Source: Patescibacteria group bacterium (GTDB taxonomy: Bacteria > Patescibacteriota > Gracilibacteria > UM-FILTER-43-11). From it: a stretch of DNA of 52,433 nucleotides. Location of the stretch: contig JAHJBZ010000021.1 in assembly GCA_018813295.1 (NCBI GenBank), positions 1 through 52,433 on the forward strand, given 5' to 3'. Made by a program: the position numbers and the translations under genes. The first letter of the stretch is position 1; each line of letters starts with the position of its first letter. Shown one piece after another: positions 25,273 to 33,182 of this stretch. The notes beneath the pieces are model-generated. The model did no database searches, had not been told where the DNA came from, and saw only the letters and a list, made by a program, of their open reading frames with translations.

Positions 25273-25484
25273 TTATCATTTATTTTTCGCAGAAATTGTA
25301 CTCGAGTTTTTTAGCTAAATCAAGGCAAATTTTATTTTTCATTTGAGATTTTTCATTTTTGATTGATTTTTTTGTAATGGTTTTTGAAAACTTGAAAACT
25401 TGAAAACTTGAAAATTTTTTCAGATTTTCAGATTTTCAAATTTTCACACATATAGTATCGTCGTTACGTCACAACATTAATATT
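25273..25484. repeat. AT-rich gap with GAAAACTT tandem repeat and shared upstream element
   Basis: No gene is visible. AACATTTATCATTTA-type repeats come first. Then GAAAACTT recurs in tandem from 25386, followed by a weak complementary arm (TTTTCAGATTTTCAGATTTTC). At 25446-25484 lies the second copy of the element TATAGTATCGTCGTTACGTC, which ends directly at the phosphohexomutase ATG. Confidence 0.55.
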
Positions 25485-26864
25485 ATGATTGAAAAGAAGA
25501 TATTCAGAGCATATGACATTCGCGGGACTTATCCAGATCAAATTGACGCACAAGGTGCTGAATTGATTGGAAAAGCGTTTGGAACATATTTGCGTCAAAA
25601 ACTCGATTTAGAGAGTCCAAAAGTCGTAGTCGGAATGGATTGTCGTACGCATGGGCCGGAGCTTATGGAGGCATTTGTAAGTGGACTTCTTTCGACAGGA
25701 TGCAATGTAACTAATATTGGCCTATCCTCTTCTCCTTTCCTCTATTTCGTAAATACCGAGGGGAAGCTTGATGGCGGGTGCAATATTACAGCCAGCCATA
25801 ACCCAAAGGAATATAATGGTTTTAAGTTGGTGACTCGTAATGCACATGCTGTATTTGGGGATGAGATTCAAAAAATCTATCAAATAATTGAGAAGGGTGA
25901 ATTTGAGTCGGGTGAAGGTAATAAATTAACTGGTGATTATTTTGAATTCTATCTAAATAAAATGAAGGGGCTTTTTTCTGGCTCCAAACCATTAAAAGTT
26001 GTTGTGGATACGGGGAATGGTGTTTCTGGGAATATTTACCCTAAAATCCTGCGAGAACTTGGACACGAAGTGGTTGAGCTTTATACAGAACTAGATGGAA
26101 ATTTTCCAAACCATGAAGCCGATCCAATTGTCGAGGGAAATTTAGTGGATTTGAAGAAAAAGGTTTTGGAGGAAAAAGCTGATCTTGGTTTTGGCTTTGA
26201 TGGAGACGGCGACAGACTTGGTTTTATCACAGAAAAAGGTGATTTTATTAATGCTGATAAGATATTGATGCTACTTTCACGTGATGTACTTTCCCGCTAC
26301 CCTGGCAAGGCAATTGTATTTACCGTTTCCAACTCCCAATCACTCTTCGATTTGGTTAAAGAGTGGGGCGGAGCCCCTGTTATGTGTAAAGTCGGGCACT
26401 CTTTTGTGGAGGATAGTATGAGTGAAAATAATGCAATTTTGGGCGGAGAACAATCCGGGCATTTCTTTTTGCCGGAGGATTATTACCAATATGATGATGC
26501 CTTAGTAACAGCCTGCCGAATCCTGAAAATACTGGGTGATTCAGGTAAATCTGCATCTGAGTTATTTGAGGAATTTCCAAAAACTTATGACCAGCCCGAA
26601 ATTCGGCCGTATTGCAGTGATGATGAGAAATTTCAGGTTTTGGAGCAGATTAAGATGTATTTTAAGGACAAATATCCAAATACAACCTTAGACGGCATTC
26701 GTATAGATTTTGGCAAAGGCGGTTGGGCTGGAATACGCGTAAGTAATACAAGCCCTTGTGTATCTATAACTATGGAGGCGCAGACGCCTGAGCATTTGGA
26801 GGAGATTAAGGATGTTGTACTTGGTCATTTGAAAACTTATTCTGAGATTAATTGGGGGAAATAA
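25485..26864 (+). CDS. Phosphomannomutase/phosphoglucomutase
   Basis: A 459-residue alpha-D-phosphohexomutase that moves phosphate between C1 and C6 of mannose or glucose, supplying precursors for surface sugars. Domain 1 holds the phosphoserine loop ITASHNPKEYNGFK with the catalytic Ser near residue 104. Domain 2 holds the Mg2+ loop DGDGDR (residues 239-244). Domain 3 holds GGEQSGHFF, and domain 4 has RVSNTSPCVS for phosphate binding. Full length. Bifunctional PMM/PGM is the likely class. A sugar-phosphate transferase at 34280 could use the products. It has the shared upstream element immediately before its ATG. Confidence 0.94.
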   Translation: MIEKKIFRAYDIRGTYPDQIDAQGAELIGKAFGTYLRQKLDLESPKVVVGMDCRTHGPELMEAFVSGLLSTGCNVTNIGLSSSPFLYFVNTEGKLDGGCNITASHNPKEYNGFKLVTRNAHAVFGDEIQKIYQIIEKGEFESGEGNKLTGDYFEFYLNKMKGLFSGSKPLKVVVDTGNGVSGNIYPKILRELGHEVVELYTELDGNFPNHEADPIVEGNLVDLKKKVLEEKADLGFGFDGDGDRLGFITEKGDFINADKILMLLSRDVLSRYPGKAIVFTVSNSQSLFDLVKEWGGAPVMCKVGHSFVEDSMSENNAILGGEQSGHFFLPEDYYQYDDALVTACRILKILGDSGKSASELFEEFPKTYDQPEIRPYCSDDEKFQVLEQIKMYFKDKYPNTTLDGIRIDFGKGGWAGIRVSNTSPCVSITMEAQTPEHLEEIKDVVLGHLKTYSEINWGK

Positions 26865-26882
26865 AATTATAATTACAAACCG

Positions 26883-26912
26883 CGTAGAGACGCATTGCAA
26901 TGCGTCTCTACG
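26883..26912. repeat. 30-base perfect palindrome
   Basis: The half-site CGTAGAGACGCATTG is followed directly by its exact complement, 15 bp per arm with no loop. Similar GTAGAGACG palindromes are familiar from repeat families in cyanobacteria and other bacteria. It lies just past the phosphohexomutase stop and may act as a terminator-like hairpin. Confidence 0.8.
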
Positions 26913-26938
26913 GATAGGTTTTATTTAATTAATTCTGT

Positions 26939-26967
26939 TTGAAAATTGGTCATTGAGGAGGTATAAT
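26939..26967 (+). promoter_or_regulatory. Promoter of the ytxH-like/vanW operon
   Basis: TTGAAA (26939-26944), a 17-base spacer and TATAAT (26962-26967). The ATG at 26994 follows 20 bases after the expected start. Confidence 0.6.
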
Positions 26968-26993
26968 ATCTTCGCCTTCTAACCAACTAAATT

Positions 26994-27236
26994 ATGCAAA
27001 AACCAAAAGTCGGAAAAAAGGTTTTTAAAGTTTTAACCGGTGTGATTATAGGCGGTGCTATTGGTTCAATACTAGGTTTAACACTTGCACCAAAAAAGGG
27101 TAAAGAAACACGCGAATATCTTCGGGAGAAATCTCTGGATATGTTTTTGGAAGGCAAAGCTAATTTGAAAGAAGGTAAGAAAATTGGTTTTTTCAAAAAG
27201 CTCCTTATCAAGCTATTAATGCCAAAGAAAAGATGA
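26994..27236 (+). CDS. YtxH-like small membrane protein
   Basis: An 80-residue protein with one hydrophobic, Gly-rich helix (VIIGGAIGSILGLTLAP) followed by KKGKETREYLREKS. The GxxxGxxxGxLxAPxxGxETR pattern is typical of YtxH-type proteins, which are membrane-associated and linked to envelope stress in some bacteria. The exact role is unknown. Its stop overlaps the start of the vanW-like gene by 4 bases (ATGA), so the two are translationally coupled. Confidence 0.7.
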   Translation: MQKPKVGKKVFKVLTGVIIGGAIGSILGLTLAPKKGKETREYLREKSLDMFLEGKANLKEGKKIGFFKKLLIKLLMPKKR

Positions 27237-28492
27237 AGTTGCTTCTTAAATCATTTTTGATTTTAGGTTTGTTTTTTCTTTTTATGGAATCCGGCTATGC
27301 TATAGATTTGCCCAGCCAGATTATTTTGAAAACCGATTATAAAATATGGACGATTTATCCAAATAGTATGGATTTTCTTTCGGATTATCAAAAAAATTAT
27401 TTCGGCAATTTGGAAATCAAAACTTTGAGTGAAGATAGCGCACTTATTGAAAAATATCTTGAAGAAAAAACTTTTGCCGGAATTGATGTTGCTAAATTAC
27501 GTAATTTTCTGGAATCCGAAGTTGCATCCGATATTTATCGCGAAGGAGAAGATATAACTATTGATATGGATGAGAATGGGAATGTTATTTTTGAAGGCAG
27601 TGGCCTTTACACGCGCAGTCTTGATCTTGAAAAGGCAACGATGATGCTTAAATACGCCCTTGAACATGATATTGGTTATATCAATTTACCCATTATCCGC
27701 AAAGATCCGGAAGTAACAGTTTTAAGTGAAGAACTAAAAGAGTTGGGTATTTTAGAGCTCTATTCAGCAGGTGAAACGGATTTTAGCAGATCCCCTAATA
27801 ACAGGATCAATAACATCAATGTTGGTTTAAGTAAATTTAACGGCCACATTATTAAACCCGGTGAGGAATTTGTTTTTGGAGATGTTCTTGGGGCTGTAGA
27901 TGAAACAACCGGATATAAACCAGAGCTTGTTATTAAAGGAGATCGAACTGTTCCCGAATATGGTGGAGGACTATGCCAGGTTTCCACAACTGCTTACAGA
28001 GCAGTGCTTGCTGCCGGCTTTCCTGTTACAGAAAGAAAAAATCATTCATACGCAGTAAGCTATTACACTCCTTATGGACTTGATGCTACCGTATACCCCC
28101 CATCCCCCAACCTTAGATTCATAAACGATTCATCTTCTCACATACTGATGCAGTCATTCACCATCGGCTCTAAGGCATATTACAATTTTTATGGCACAAA
28201 AGATGATCGGGAAGTTTATATGATAGGTCCTTATTATTCCGGATGGACTGGCGTACCCGAAACTAAAACACAATATTCAGAAGATTTAGCTCCGGGTGAA
28301 GTCCAGGTTTTAGGGCATGCAGTTCCGGGGCTTATTTCAAATTGGTATCGTTATGTTGATTACAACCAGAAAACCGAAAAAGGCGAAGAGAAAACTTTCT
28401 TAGAGCGTATTTTCAGTAAATACGAAGCCCGCCCGGACTTTTATGTGATCGGGGTTGAATCAGCCAGTGAGATTTTGGAGAATGGATACTAA
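27233..28492 (+). CDS. VanW-family exported protein
   Basis: A 419-residue protein with an N-terminal signal sequence (FLILGLFFLFMESGYA). The first half is a poorly conserved region. From about residue 185 the VanW domain begins with RINNINVGLSKFNGHIIKPG and FVFGDVLGAVDETTGY. The hallmark EYGGGLCQVSTTAYRA then leads to HSYAVSYYTPYGLDATVYPP. VanW proteins are linked to the cell wall and named from vancomycin-resistance clusters, but their biochemistry is not settled. It is translationally coupled to the YtxH-like gene. Confidence 0.9.
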   Translation: MKLLLKSFLILGLFFLFMESGYAIDLPSQIILKTDYKIWTIYPNSMDFLSDYQKNYFGNLEIKTLSEDSALIEKYLEEKTFAGIDVAKLRNFLESEVASDIYREGEDITIDMDENGNVIFEGSGLYTRSLDLEKATMMLKYALEHDIGYINLPIIRKDPEVTVLSEELKELGILELYSAGETDFSRSPNNRINNINVGLSKFNGHIIKPGEEFVFGDVLGAVDETTGYKPELVIKGDRTVPEYGGGLCQVSTTAYRAVLAAGFPVTERKNHSYAVSYYTPYGLDATVYPPSPNLRFINDSSSHILMQSFTIGSKAYYNFYGTKDDREVYMIGPYYSGWTGVPETKTQYSEDLAPGEVQVLGHAVPGLISNWYRYVDYNQKTEKGEEKTFLERIFSKYEARPDFYVIGVESASEILENGY

Positions 28493-28498
28493 TCTCAT

Positions 28499-28560
28499 TT
28501 AACATTTATAAATTATCATTTTCCATTTAAATGTTAAATCACAAATAATAAATGATAAAT
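28499..28560. repeat. AT-rich inverted repeat after vanW
   Basis: ATTTAACATTTA and TAAATGTTAAAT form imperfect arms, followed by another AATGATAAATT-type motif. It fills the gap between two convergent genes and may be a two-way terminator. Confidence 0.5.
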
Positions 28561-28575
28561 TAATATTCCACTCTT

Positions 28576-28941
28576 CTATATATCAATTGGGATGTTTGAA
28601 GTCTTAATCAATTCCTCTTTTGACAGTCCTGATTTTTCCGGGACTTTTTTTGTGATGTAAATTATAAGTGCTACCCAGGCCATAGCACCTGTAAGCAATG
28701 TACCTAGGCCCAAAAGCCAGGCCCAAATAGGTTTAATGTTCAGCTTTAACCCGTAGTAAACAGTTATTACCACCATTCCGATCCTGATAAATATTCCTGC
28801 TAATATAAACGGCCCAAATGCCACTGCTGCAAATGATTCACCGTTCAGAAGAAACATATTTACAAACACCATTATGCCAAATAAGTAGGCACCAAAAAGC
28901 CCCAGAAACCATATTAAGTAGTGTTTTTTGTAAATATTCAT
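28576..28941 (-). CDS. Small four-helix membrane protein
   Basis: A 121-residue protein with four hydrophobic segments joined by short loops (LIWFLGLFGAYLFGIMVFV; FAAVAFGPFILAGIFIRIG; KPIWAWLLGLGTLLTGAMAW; VALIIYITKK). There is a short charged C-terminus. No family is recognised. It precedes recR's end by a 69-base gap on the same strand, separated by an AT-rich repeat. Confidence 0.6.
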   Translation of the reverse strand: MNIYKKHYLIWFLGLFGAYLFGIMVFVNMFLLNGESFAAVAFGPFILAGIFIRIGMVVITVYYGLKLNIKPIWAWLLGLGTLLTGAMAWVALIIYITKKVPEKSGLSKEELIKTSNIPIDI

Positions 28942-29010
28942 ACTTTAATTTTATAATTTTCATTTTTCAATTTTCAATAAAATGTTAAATGAAAAATCTT
29001 AAATGATAAA

Positions 29011-29610
29011 TTAATACTCCATCCTTCCTTCCAGAGCTCTTTTGAGTGTTTGACTATCGGCATATTCTAAATCGCCGCCAACCGGAATGCCACGGGCTAT
29101 GCGGGTAATTTTGACGTCTAGCGGTTTAATATAGCGCATAATGTAGGCAGCTGTGGCTTCTCCTTCCATGGATGGATTAAGGGCTATAATCACCTCTTTT
29201 ATACCCCCCTTTTTCACGCGCTCAATAAGTTCAGCAATTGTAAGTTCATCCGGGCCAACACCTTCAACTGGTGCAATAATACCGTGAAGTACATGGTATA
29301 CGCCTTTGTATTCATTAGCTTTTTCAAGAGCAATCAGATCGAGAGGGTCTTCCACAATACATATCGTAGTTTTATCGCGATTATTATTTTGGCAGATCAG
29401 ACATATATCTTCTGTTGTCAGGTTTTTGCAAATTTCACAATATCTAATCCCCTCTTTTAATTTAGCTACGGTTTCGCCAAAATTTTTAATACTTTCATCC
29501 GGTTTTCGGAGTAAGTAAAAAGTCAGTCGCTCAGCGGATTTAGGGCCAATGCCCGGGAGTTTGCTGAATTCTTCTATAACTTTTTCGATGTTTTTAGGTA
29601 TGTAGCTCAT
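29011..29610 (-). CDS. recR: Recombination mediator RecR
   Basis: A 199-residue protein that works with RecO and RecF to load RecA on single-stranded gaps. It has the helix-hairpin-helix PGIGPKSAERL near residue 20 and four zinc-binding Cys as CEICKNLTTEDICLIC near 54-69. The Toprim domain has ICIVEDPLDLIALEKANEY, and the end has RIARGIPVGGDLEYADSQTL. Full length. No dnaX or ybaB neighbour is present, unlike in many bacteria. Confidence 0.96.
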   Translation of the reverse strand: MSYIPKNIEKVIEEFSKLPGIGPKSAERLTFYLLRKPDESIKNFGETVAKLKEGIRYCEICKNLTTEDICLICQNNNRDKTTICIVEDPLDLIALEKANEYKGVYHVLHGIIAPVEGVGPDELTIAELIERVKKGGIKEVIIALNPSMEGEATAAYIMRYIKPLDVKITRIARGIPVGGDLEYADSQTLKRALEGRMEY

Positions 29611-29639
29611 TGCGTCCGATTTACGTTGCTTAAATTAAT

Positions 29640-29696
29640 AAGTTAATTAATGCAGGTTGCGACGTAAATCTTACAACGTAAATCTTAAATCGTAAA
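29640..29696. repeat. AT-rich repeat between glnA and recR
   Basis: CGTAAATCTTACAACGTAAATCTTAAATCGTAAA-type units repeat three times in imperfect form. The complement GATTTACG lies just to the left, at 29619-29626, so hairpins are possible. Confidence 0.4.
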
Positions 29697-31190
29697 TTAA
29701 AATTCGCTCCATAGCATCTGATTCGTAACCTCATGATGATACCATATTTCTCCGGATTTTACCCGGGTGCCCAATTCACGCGGGCAGCGGTCAGCTGCGG
29801 CTTGTTTTAATGCTGCATATTTTTTTCTGTTATCTTCATACATAACCTCCTTAATAAAATCACTTCCATTAAAGGCTTTCAGAGCCTGATAAATATTCCC
29901 TGGCACTTTTTTGACCGCTTGACTATAAAGTTTGTACATCTCCTTTAGTTCTTTTGGCTTGGCAAACATTCCTTTTAACCCTGCCTTTAATATTAAATAA
30001 AAGGCTAAATAAGGATTTGCATCAGGTGCAACTGTTCTTACTTCAATACGTGCTGATTTTTCGTTACCTATCGGGATCCTGATCATTGATCCTCTGTCGA
30101 CAGCAGATCTTTTTATTTCATTTGGGGCTTCAAAATGAGGATCAAGCCGACGATAGGCGTTGACACTTGAATTCAGACCCAAGCATATATCTGAGGCATA
30201 ATAAAGAATAGAGGTCATAAAATTATGAGCATCTTGAGATAAATTCAATTCACCTTTTTTATCATAAAAAATATTTTTACCGTTTTTATTTAATGAGATA
30301 TTTGTATGCATTCCGTTACCGTTAATTTTCATTATTGGTTTTGCCAAAAAAGAAGCTGTTAACCCAAAGTTCTTGGCAATTTGCCGAGCTATTACTTTGT
30401 ATATCTGCACCTGATCGGCTGCCAGAAGAATGTCTGTATATCTATAGTTTAATTCAAACTCGCCCGGAGCCACTTCCGGGTGGTCTTTTTCATTTTCAAA
30501 AGCCATGGCACGAGTTGCTTCTGCAAGGCGATCAATGAATTGCCTCAATCTGTCCTGCGGAAGGACATTGAAATAACCTCCTTTAGATGCAACTTCGAAT
30601 CCTGATTTTTCATCAAAATTATGTTCAGCATTTACCCCTTCAAGCAAATGCCCTTCTACTTCGGGTGCAACATTTACACGAATTTTGTGTTTTTCCCAGA
30701 GCTCATTGGCAAGAGTCATTAAATTGGCCCGATAATCCCCCATATAAAGCTTTCCATCTTTATCCTGCACATTTGCAAATAAAAGAACTTTTCCGTCCCC
30801 AAATACATCAGCAGGAAGATAACGAAAACTTGACCAGTCCAGCATTAATCTTAAATCTGAATTATTTTGGGCTGTGAATCCGCGAATGGATGAACCGTCA
30901 AATGTTAAATTGTCACTGGAATCCAGTAGAAATGTTTTATTGTAATCCAGCATATGAAACCTTCCTTCCATGTCAGAGAAACATACTGTCACAGCTTTTA
31001 TTCCTTTTTCCTTTTTAAGTATCTCGGTAAATTTGTTCTGAAAATATGATTGAGGTTTACCTGCATTTTTTTCTTTTTTAACTTCCATATTTCTTTCTTC
31101 CAGCTCTTCATAACTTAAACGGAAAAAATTTTCACTGCTTTTTAAACGCGGTGTTATTGATACATTTGTTTCATAAGTTGTAGGGGGCAT
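29697..31190 (-). CDS. glnA: Glutamine synthetase, type I-like
   Basis: A 497-residue enzyme that makes glutamine from glutamate, ammonia and ATP. Visible motifs are LTFDGSSIRGF (N-terminal beta-grasp), the metal/substrate residues around PEVEGHLLEG, GNGMHTNISLNKNG (ammonia/ATP site) and RIPIGNEKSARIEVR. The adenylylated-Tyr loop of the regulated enteric enzyme is not evident, so control is probably by transcription. An N-terminal extension of about 35 residues is longer than usual. A start at the internal MEVKKEKN would give normal length. It is divergent from a TrmB-type regulator with a palindromic operator candidate in between. Confidence 0.93.
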   Translation of the reverse strand: MPPTTYETNVSITPRLKSSENFFRLSYEELEERNMEVKKEKNAGKPQSYFQNKFTEILKKEKGIKAVTVCFSDMEGRFHMLDYNKTFLLDSSDNLTFDGSSIRGFTAQNNSDLRLMLDWSSFRYLPADVFGDGKVLLFANVQDKDGKLYMGDYRANLMTLANELWEKHKIRVNVAPEVEGHLLEGVNAEHNFDEKSGFEVASKGGYFNVLPQDRLRQFIDRLAEATRAMAFENEKDHPEVAPGEFELNYRYTDILLAADQVQIYKVIARQIAKNFGLTASFLAKPIMKINGNGMHTNISLNKNGKNIFYDKKGELNLSQDAHNFMTSILYYASDICLGLNSSVNAYRRLDPHFEAPNEIKRSAVDRGSMIRIPIGNEKSARIEVRTVAPDANPYLAFYLILKAGLKGMFAKPKELKEMYKLYSQAVKKVPGNIYQALKAFNGSDFIKEVMYEDNRKKYAALKQAAADRCPRELGTRVKSGEIWYHHEVTNQMLWSEF

Positions 31191-31331
31191 ATTTTTTTGT
31201 GGTTAATTTATAAACAATTCTTAGATTATTTTTTTTACATAAACTAGCAAGCTCTTTTTCAGGCCAAAAAATTGATGCCAAAAAAACCGGCACAGTTTGA
31301 TTTGATAAATAACCTATGATATTTTTATAAG

Positions 31332-31348
31332 TGTCGAAAATTTCGACA
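31332..31348. promoter_or_regulatory. Palindromic operator candidate between glnA and the TrmB-type gene
   Basis: TGTCGAAA-A-TTTCGACA is a perfect 8-bp inverted repeat. It lies 31 bases before the regulator start and 142 bases before the glnA start. On the minus strand it overlaps TTGTCG and an AT-rich -10-like region, so it could cover the glnA promoter. It argues for the regulator start at 31379, not 31331. Confidence 0.55.
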
Positions 31349-31378
31349 ACATATTTTAAATTGCTAAAAATTTTAATT

Positions 31379-32119
31379 ATGGTTTCAGTAGATGTTTTGA
31401 CTAATTTCGGAATGTCCAAAAAAGAAGCTCAAATATATTTGGCCTGTCTGGAGCTAGGAAGCGGTACCGTTATGCAGATCAGCCGTAAATCCGGCATTAC
31501 CCGAGGTTCCACATATGATATTCTTGAAGAAATGCTGGAAAAGGGCTTTGTAAGCAAAATCCACCATGACAGACATATGGTGTTTAATTCGGTTAATCCG
31601 GAAGTTCTGAAAAAACGATATGAGAGCAATGTCAGGAATTTTGAATTGGTTATGCCGGAACTTGTCGGTCTTTTTCATAAACACTCTCGTCCGCGCGTTC
31701 GCTATTTTGAGGGATTGGATGGAGTTAAACGCGTTTATGAAGATACTCTTACCTCAACAACTGAAATTCTCAACTATGCTAATTCGCGTGAGATACGGCT
31801 CCATTGGCCTGCTTATGATGATGAATATGTAAAAAAACGGATAGAAAAAGGAGTTTATCTGAAAGGAATTGCTCCCGATGATGAGTATGGCAAAAAGGTA
31901 AAAAAGGAAGACAAAATTTCGTTACGAAAGACCTATCTCCTTCCGGCAAAAGAGTATCGTTTTACTAATGAAATTAATATCTATGACAACAAAGTTGCAA
32001 TAACATCTTTCCGCGATGAGTTAATTGGAATTATTATCGAAAGCAAGGAGATTGCAGATACACAAAGAGATATCTTTAAAATGGCCTGGGCATTTGCCAG
32101 GATTACATCTAAAAAATAA
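31379..32119 (+). CDS. TrmB-family transcriptional regulator
   Basis: About 246 residues from the ATG at 31379 (MVSVDVLTNFGMSKKEAQ). The N-terminal winged helix has IYLACLELGSGTVMQISRKSGITRGSTYDILEEML, the DNA-binding part of TrmB/Lrp-like proteins. The C-terminal domain (PRVRYFEGLDGVKRVYEDTL ... EINIYDNKVAITSF) fits the regulatory PLD-like region of the TrmB group. TrmB proteins usually respond to sugars in archaea. Here the neighbour is glutamine synthetase, so a nitrogen-linked role is inferred. The stop lies 3 bases from the smpB stop on the other strand. Confidence 0.85.
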   Translation: MVSVDVLTNFGMSKKEAQIYLACLELGSGTVMQISRKSGITRGSTYDILEEMLEKGFVSKIHHDRHMVFNSVNPEVLKKRYESNVRNFELVMPELVGLFHKHSRPRVRYFEGLDGVKRVYEDTLTSTTEILNYANSREIRLHWPAYDDEYVKKRIEKGVYLKGIAPDDEYGKKVKKEDKISLRKTYLLPAKEYRFTNEINIYDNKVAITSFRDELIGIIIESKEIADTQRDIFKMAWAFARITSKK

Positions 32120-32122
32120 TAT

Positions 32123-32566
32123 TTAGTATTTTTTCATTGTCCTGCCAATTTGTTTCTTAATATCACGTTCTTTAATCGTCTGACGTTTATCATGTTTTTT
32201 CTTTCCCCGGACAATGCCGATCTGCACTTTGGCATACTTTCCATCCAGGCCGATAGCCAAAGGAACTACGGTAACCCCTTGAGTGTTTAAATGATTGGCA
32301 ATCTTGTGCAGTTCTGATTATTTTAATAATAATTTCCGCATTCTGAAAGGGTCGTAATCGGGATTTGAGTCATATTTATAGCGGGAGATATTCATATTTT
32401 TAATAAAAGCCTCGCCCTTGGTGATACTGACATAGGCACCTTTTAAATTTACATTCCCAGATCTGATGGCTTTGATTTCAGGCCCGGTCAAAATAATGCC
32501 GGCTTTATATTCATCGAGCACTTCGTAATCAAAGTAGGCCTTTTTATTTTTCTGGATAATCTTCAT
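32123..32566 (-). pseudogene. smpB: smpB interrupted by an in-frame TAA
   Basis: SmpB binds tmRNA and delivers it to stalled ribosomes. The first 82 codons (MKIIQKNKKAYFDYEVLDEY, GPEIKAIRSGNVNLKGAYV, DPFRMRKLLLK) match the family. They end at a TAA (near 32318). The same frame then continues for 64 more codons with SELHKIANHLNTQGVTVVPL, KVQIGIVRGKKKHDKRQTIKERD and a natural stop at 32123-32125. The whole is 147 residues, normal for SmpB. The stop replaces one residue in the KLLLxKxEI region. It is not a frameshift. A nonsense mutation, a base-call error or readthrough are all possible. The truncated protein would lack half of the barrel and the tail that enters the decoding site. Confidence 0.88.
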
Positions 32567-32628
32567 TTTTAATTAGTATGTGACGTGATGACGATACTAT
32601 ATGTCTGAAAATTTGAAAACTTGAAAAC
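32567..32628 (-). promoter_or_regulatory. Shared upstream element, copy 3 (before smpB)
   Basis: TATAGTATCGTCATCACGTC on the minus strand lies 12-40 bases before the smpB start, preceded by GTTTTCAAGTTTTCAAATTTTC. The same composite, AT-rich repeat plus GTATCGTC box, precedes the phosphohexomutase gene, and the GTATCGTC part precedes the K+ channel gene. Confidence 0.45.
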
Positions 32629-32695
32629 TAAAGGAATGTTAATCTAGGGTAATTTTCAAATTTTTATAATTTTCATAATTTTTAAAATACATAAC

Positions 32696-32845
32696 AAAAA
32701 ACCCCAAAGTGCCATTTACTTCTCATGCAAGTTAATCCAGACTTCAGGTGGGAAGGGTCGGTCAGGTACTGCCTGACGTAAAAACCCATAATCCCTTAGA
32801 TCTGCTGAACGAGTTACTGCATAAGGTTACGCGGTCATTTTCGAG
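32696..32845 (-). ncRNA. Candidate structured small RNA between rpmG and smpB
   Basis: No reading frame is visible, but the stretch is more GC-rich than the gap around it and can fold into a long rod. The tip is GTCAGG/CCTGAC (32761-32777). Below it are GGGT/ACCC, GGGA/TCCC and CAGA/TCTG, and then an 8-bp helix of CTTATGCA with TGCATGAG. The last helix pairs fully only on the minus strand (one G-U pair, where the plus strand would have C-A), which favours minus. A run of T follows GGGG at 32702 on that strand. The rod recalls 6S or SRP RNA, but I could not match the conserved SRP tip or a tmRNA end. Confidence 0.4.
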
Positions 32846-32919
32846 TTTTTGTTTTTGTTTTACAAATCTATTGAACCAAAAATTTGTTCAATGATCAAAT
32901 GGTTTGAATTGACAGAAAA

Positions 32920-33120
32920 TTAGGAGCTATGTTTAATCTCACTGCCACTAGCATGCAAAGTTGATTTATTACACTTAGCGCAGAATTTCTTGTGTTCTAA
33001 TTTACCTGTAATCGTTTTTTTATTAATACGAGTCTTATAATTCTGCATTCCGCATTTTTTATCCTTACTTACTGCTTCCTGGCAAACTAGATATACATTG
33101 GTGTTTTTTCCTCGTGGCAT
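32920..33120 (-). CDS. rpmG: 50S ribosomal protein L33
   Basis: A 66-residue zinc-ribbon ribosomal protein. It has VYLVCQEAVSKDKKCGMQNY, then KTRINKKTITGKLEHKKF and CAKCNKSTLHAS, with the Cys pairs expected of the zinc-binding form of L33. The N-terminal MPRGKNTN and the C-terminal tail are slightly longer than in Bacillus L33. It lies downstream of tRNA-Thr and tRNA-Ser on the same strand, far from its usual place before secE. Confidence 0.92.
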   Translation of the reverse strand: MPRGKNTNVYLVCQEAVSKDKKCGMQNYKTRINKKTITGKLEHKKFCAKCNKSTLHASGSEIKHSS

Positions 33121-33182
33121 GATTTTTAAATTAATGATTATGAATTGGTGTAATCCACCGAAGCTTTAGCGAAGGTGGGTGG

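Noticed and set aside
31331-31378. Upstream start for the TrmB-type regulator
   Set aside because: It would use a GTG lying within the palindromic operator and add residues not typical of the family. ATG 31379 gives the usual N-terminus.
31171-31419. 82-residue open frame across the glnA-trmB gap (minus strand)
   Set aside because: It overlaps the glnA start, the operator candidate and the regulator start, and shows no recognisable domain. Taken as chance.
32696-32845. Bacterial SRP (4.5S) RNA
   Set aside because: The conserved tip with GGAA tetraloop and AGCAGCC was not found on either strand.
32567-32919. tmRNA (ssrA) next to smpB
   Set aside because: The gap is too short for a one-piece tmRNA. 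No tRNA-like 3' domain with GGTTC and no credible tag frame ending in ALAA was seen.
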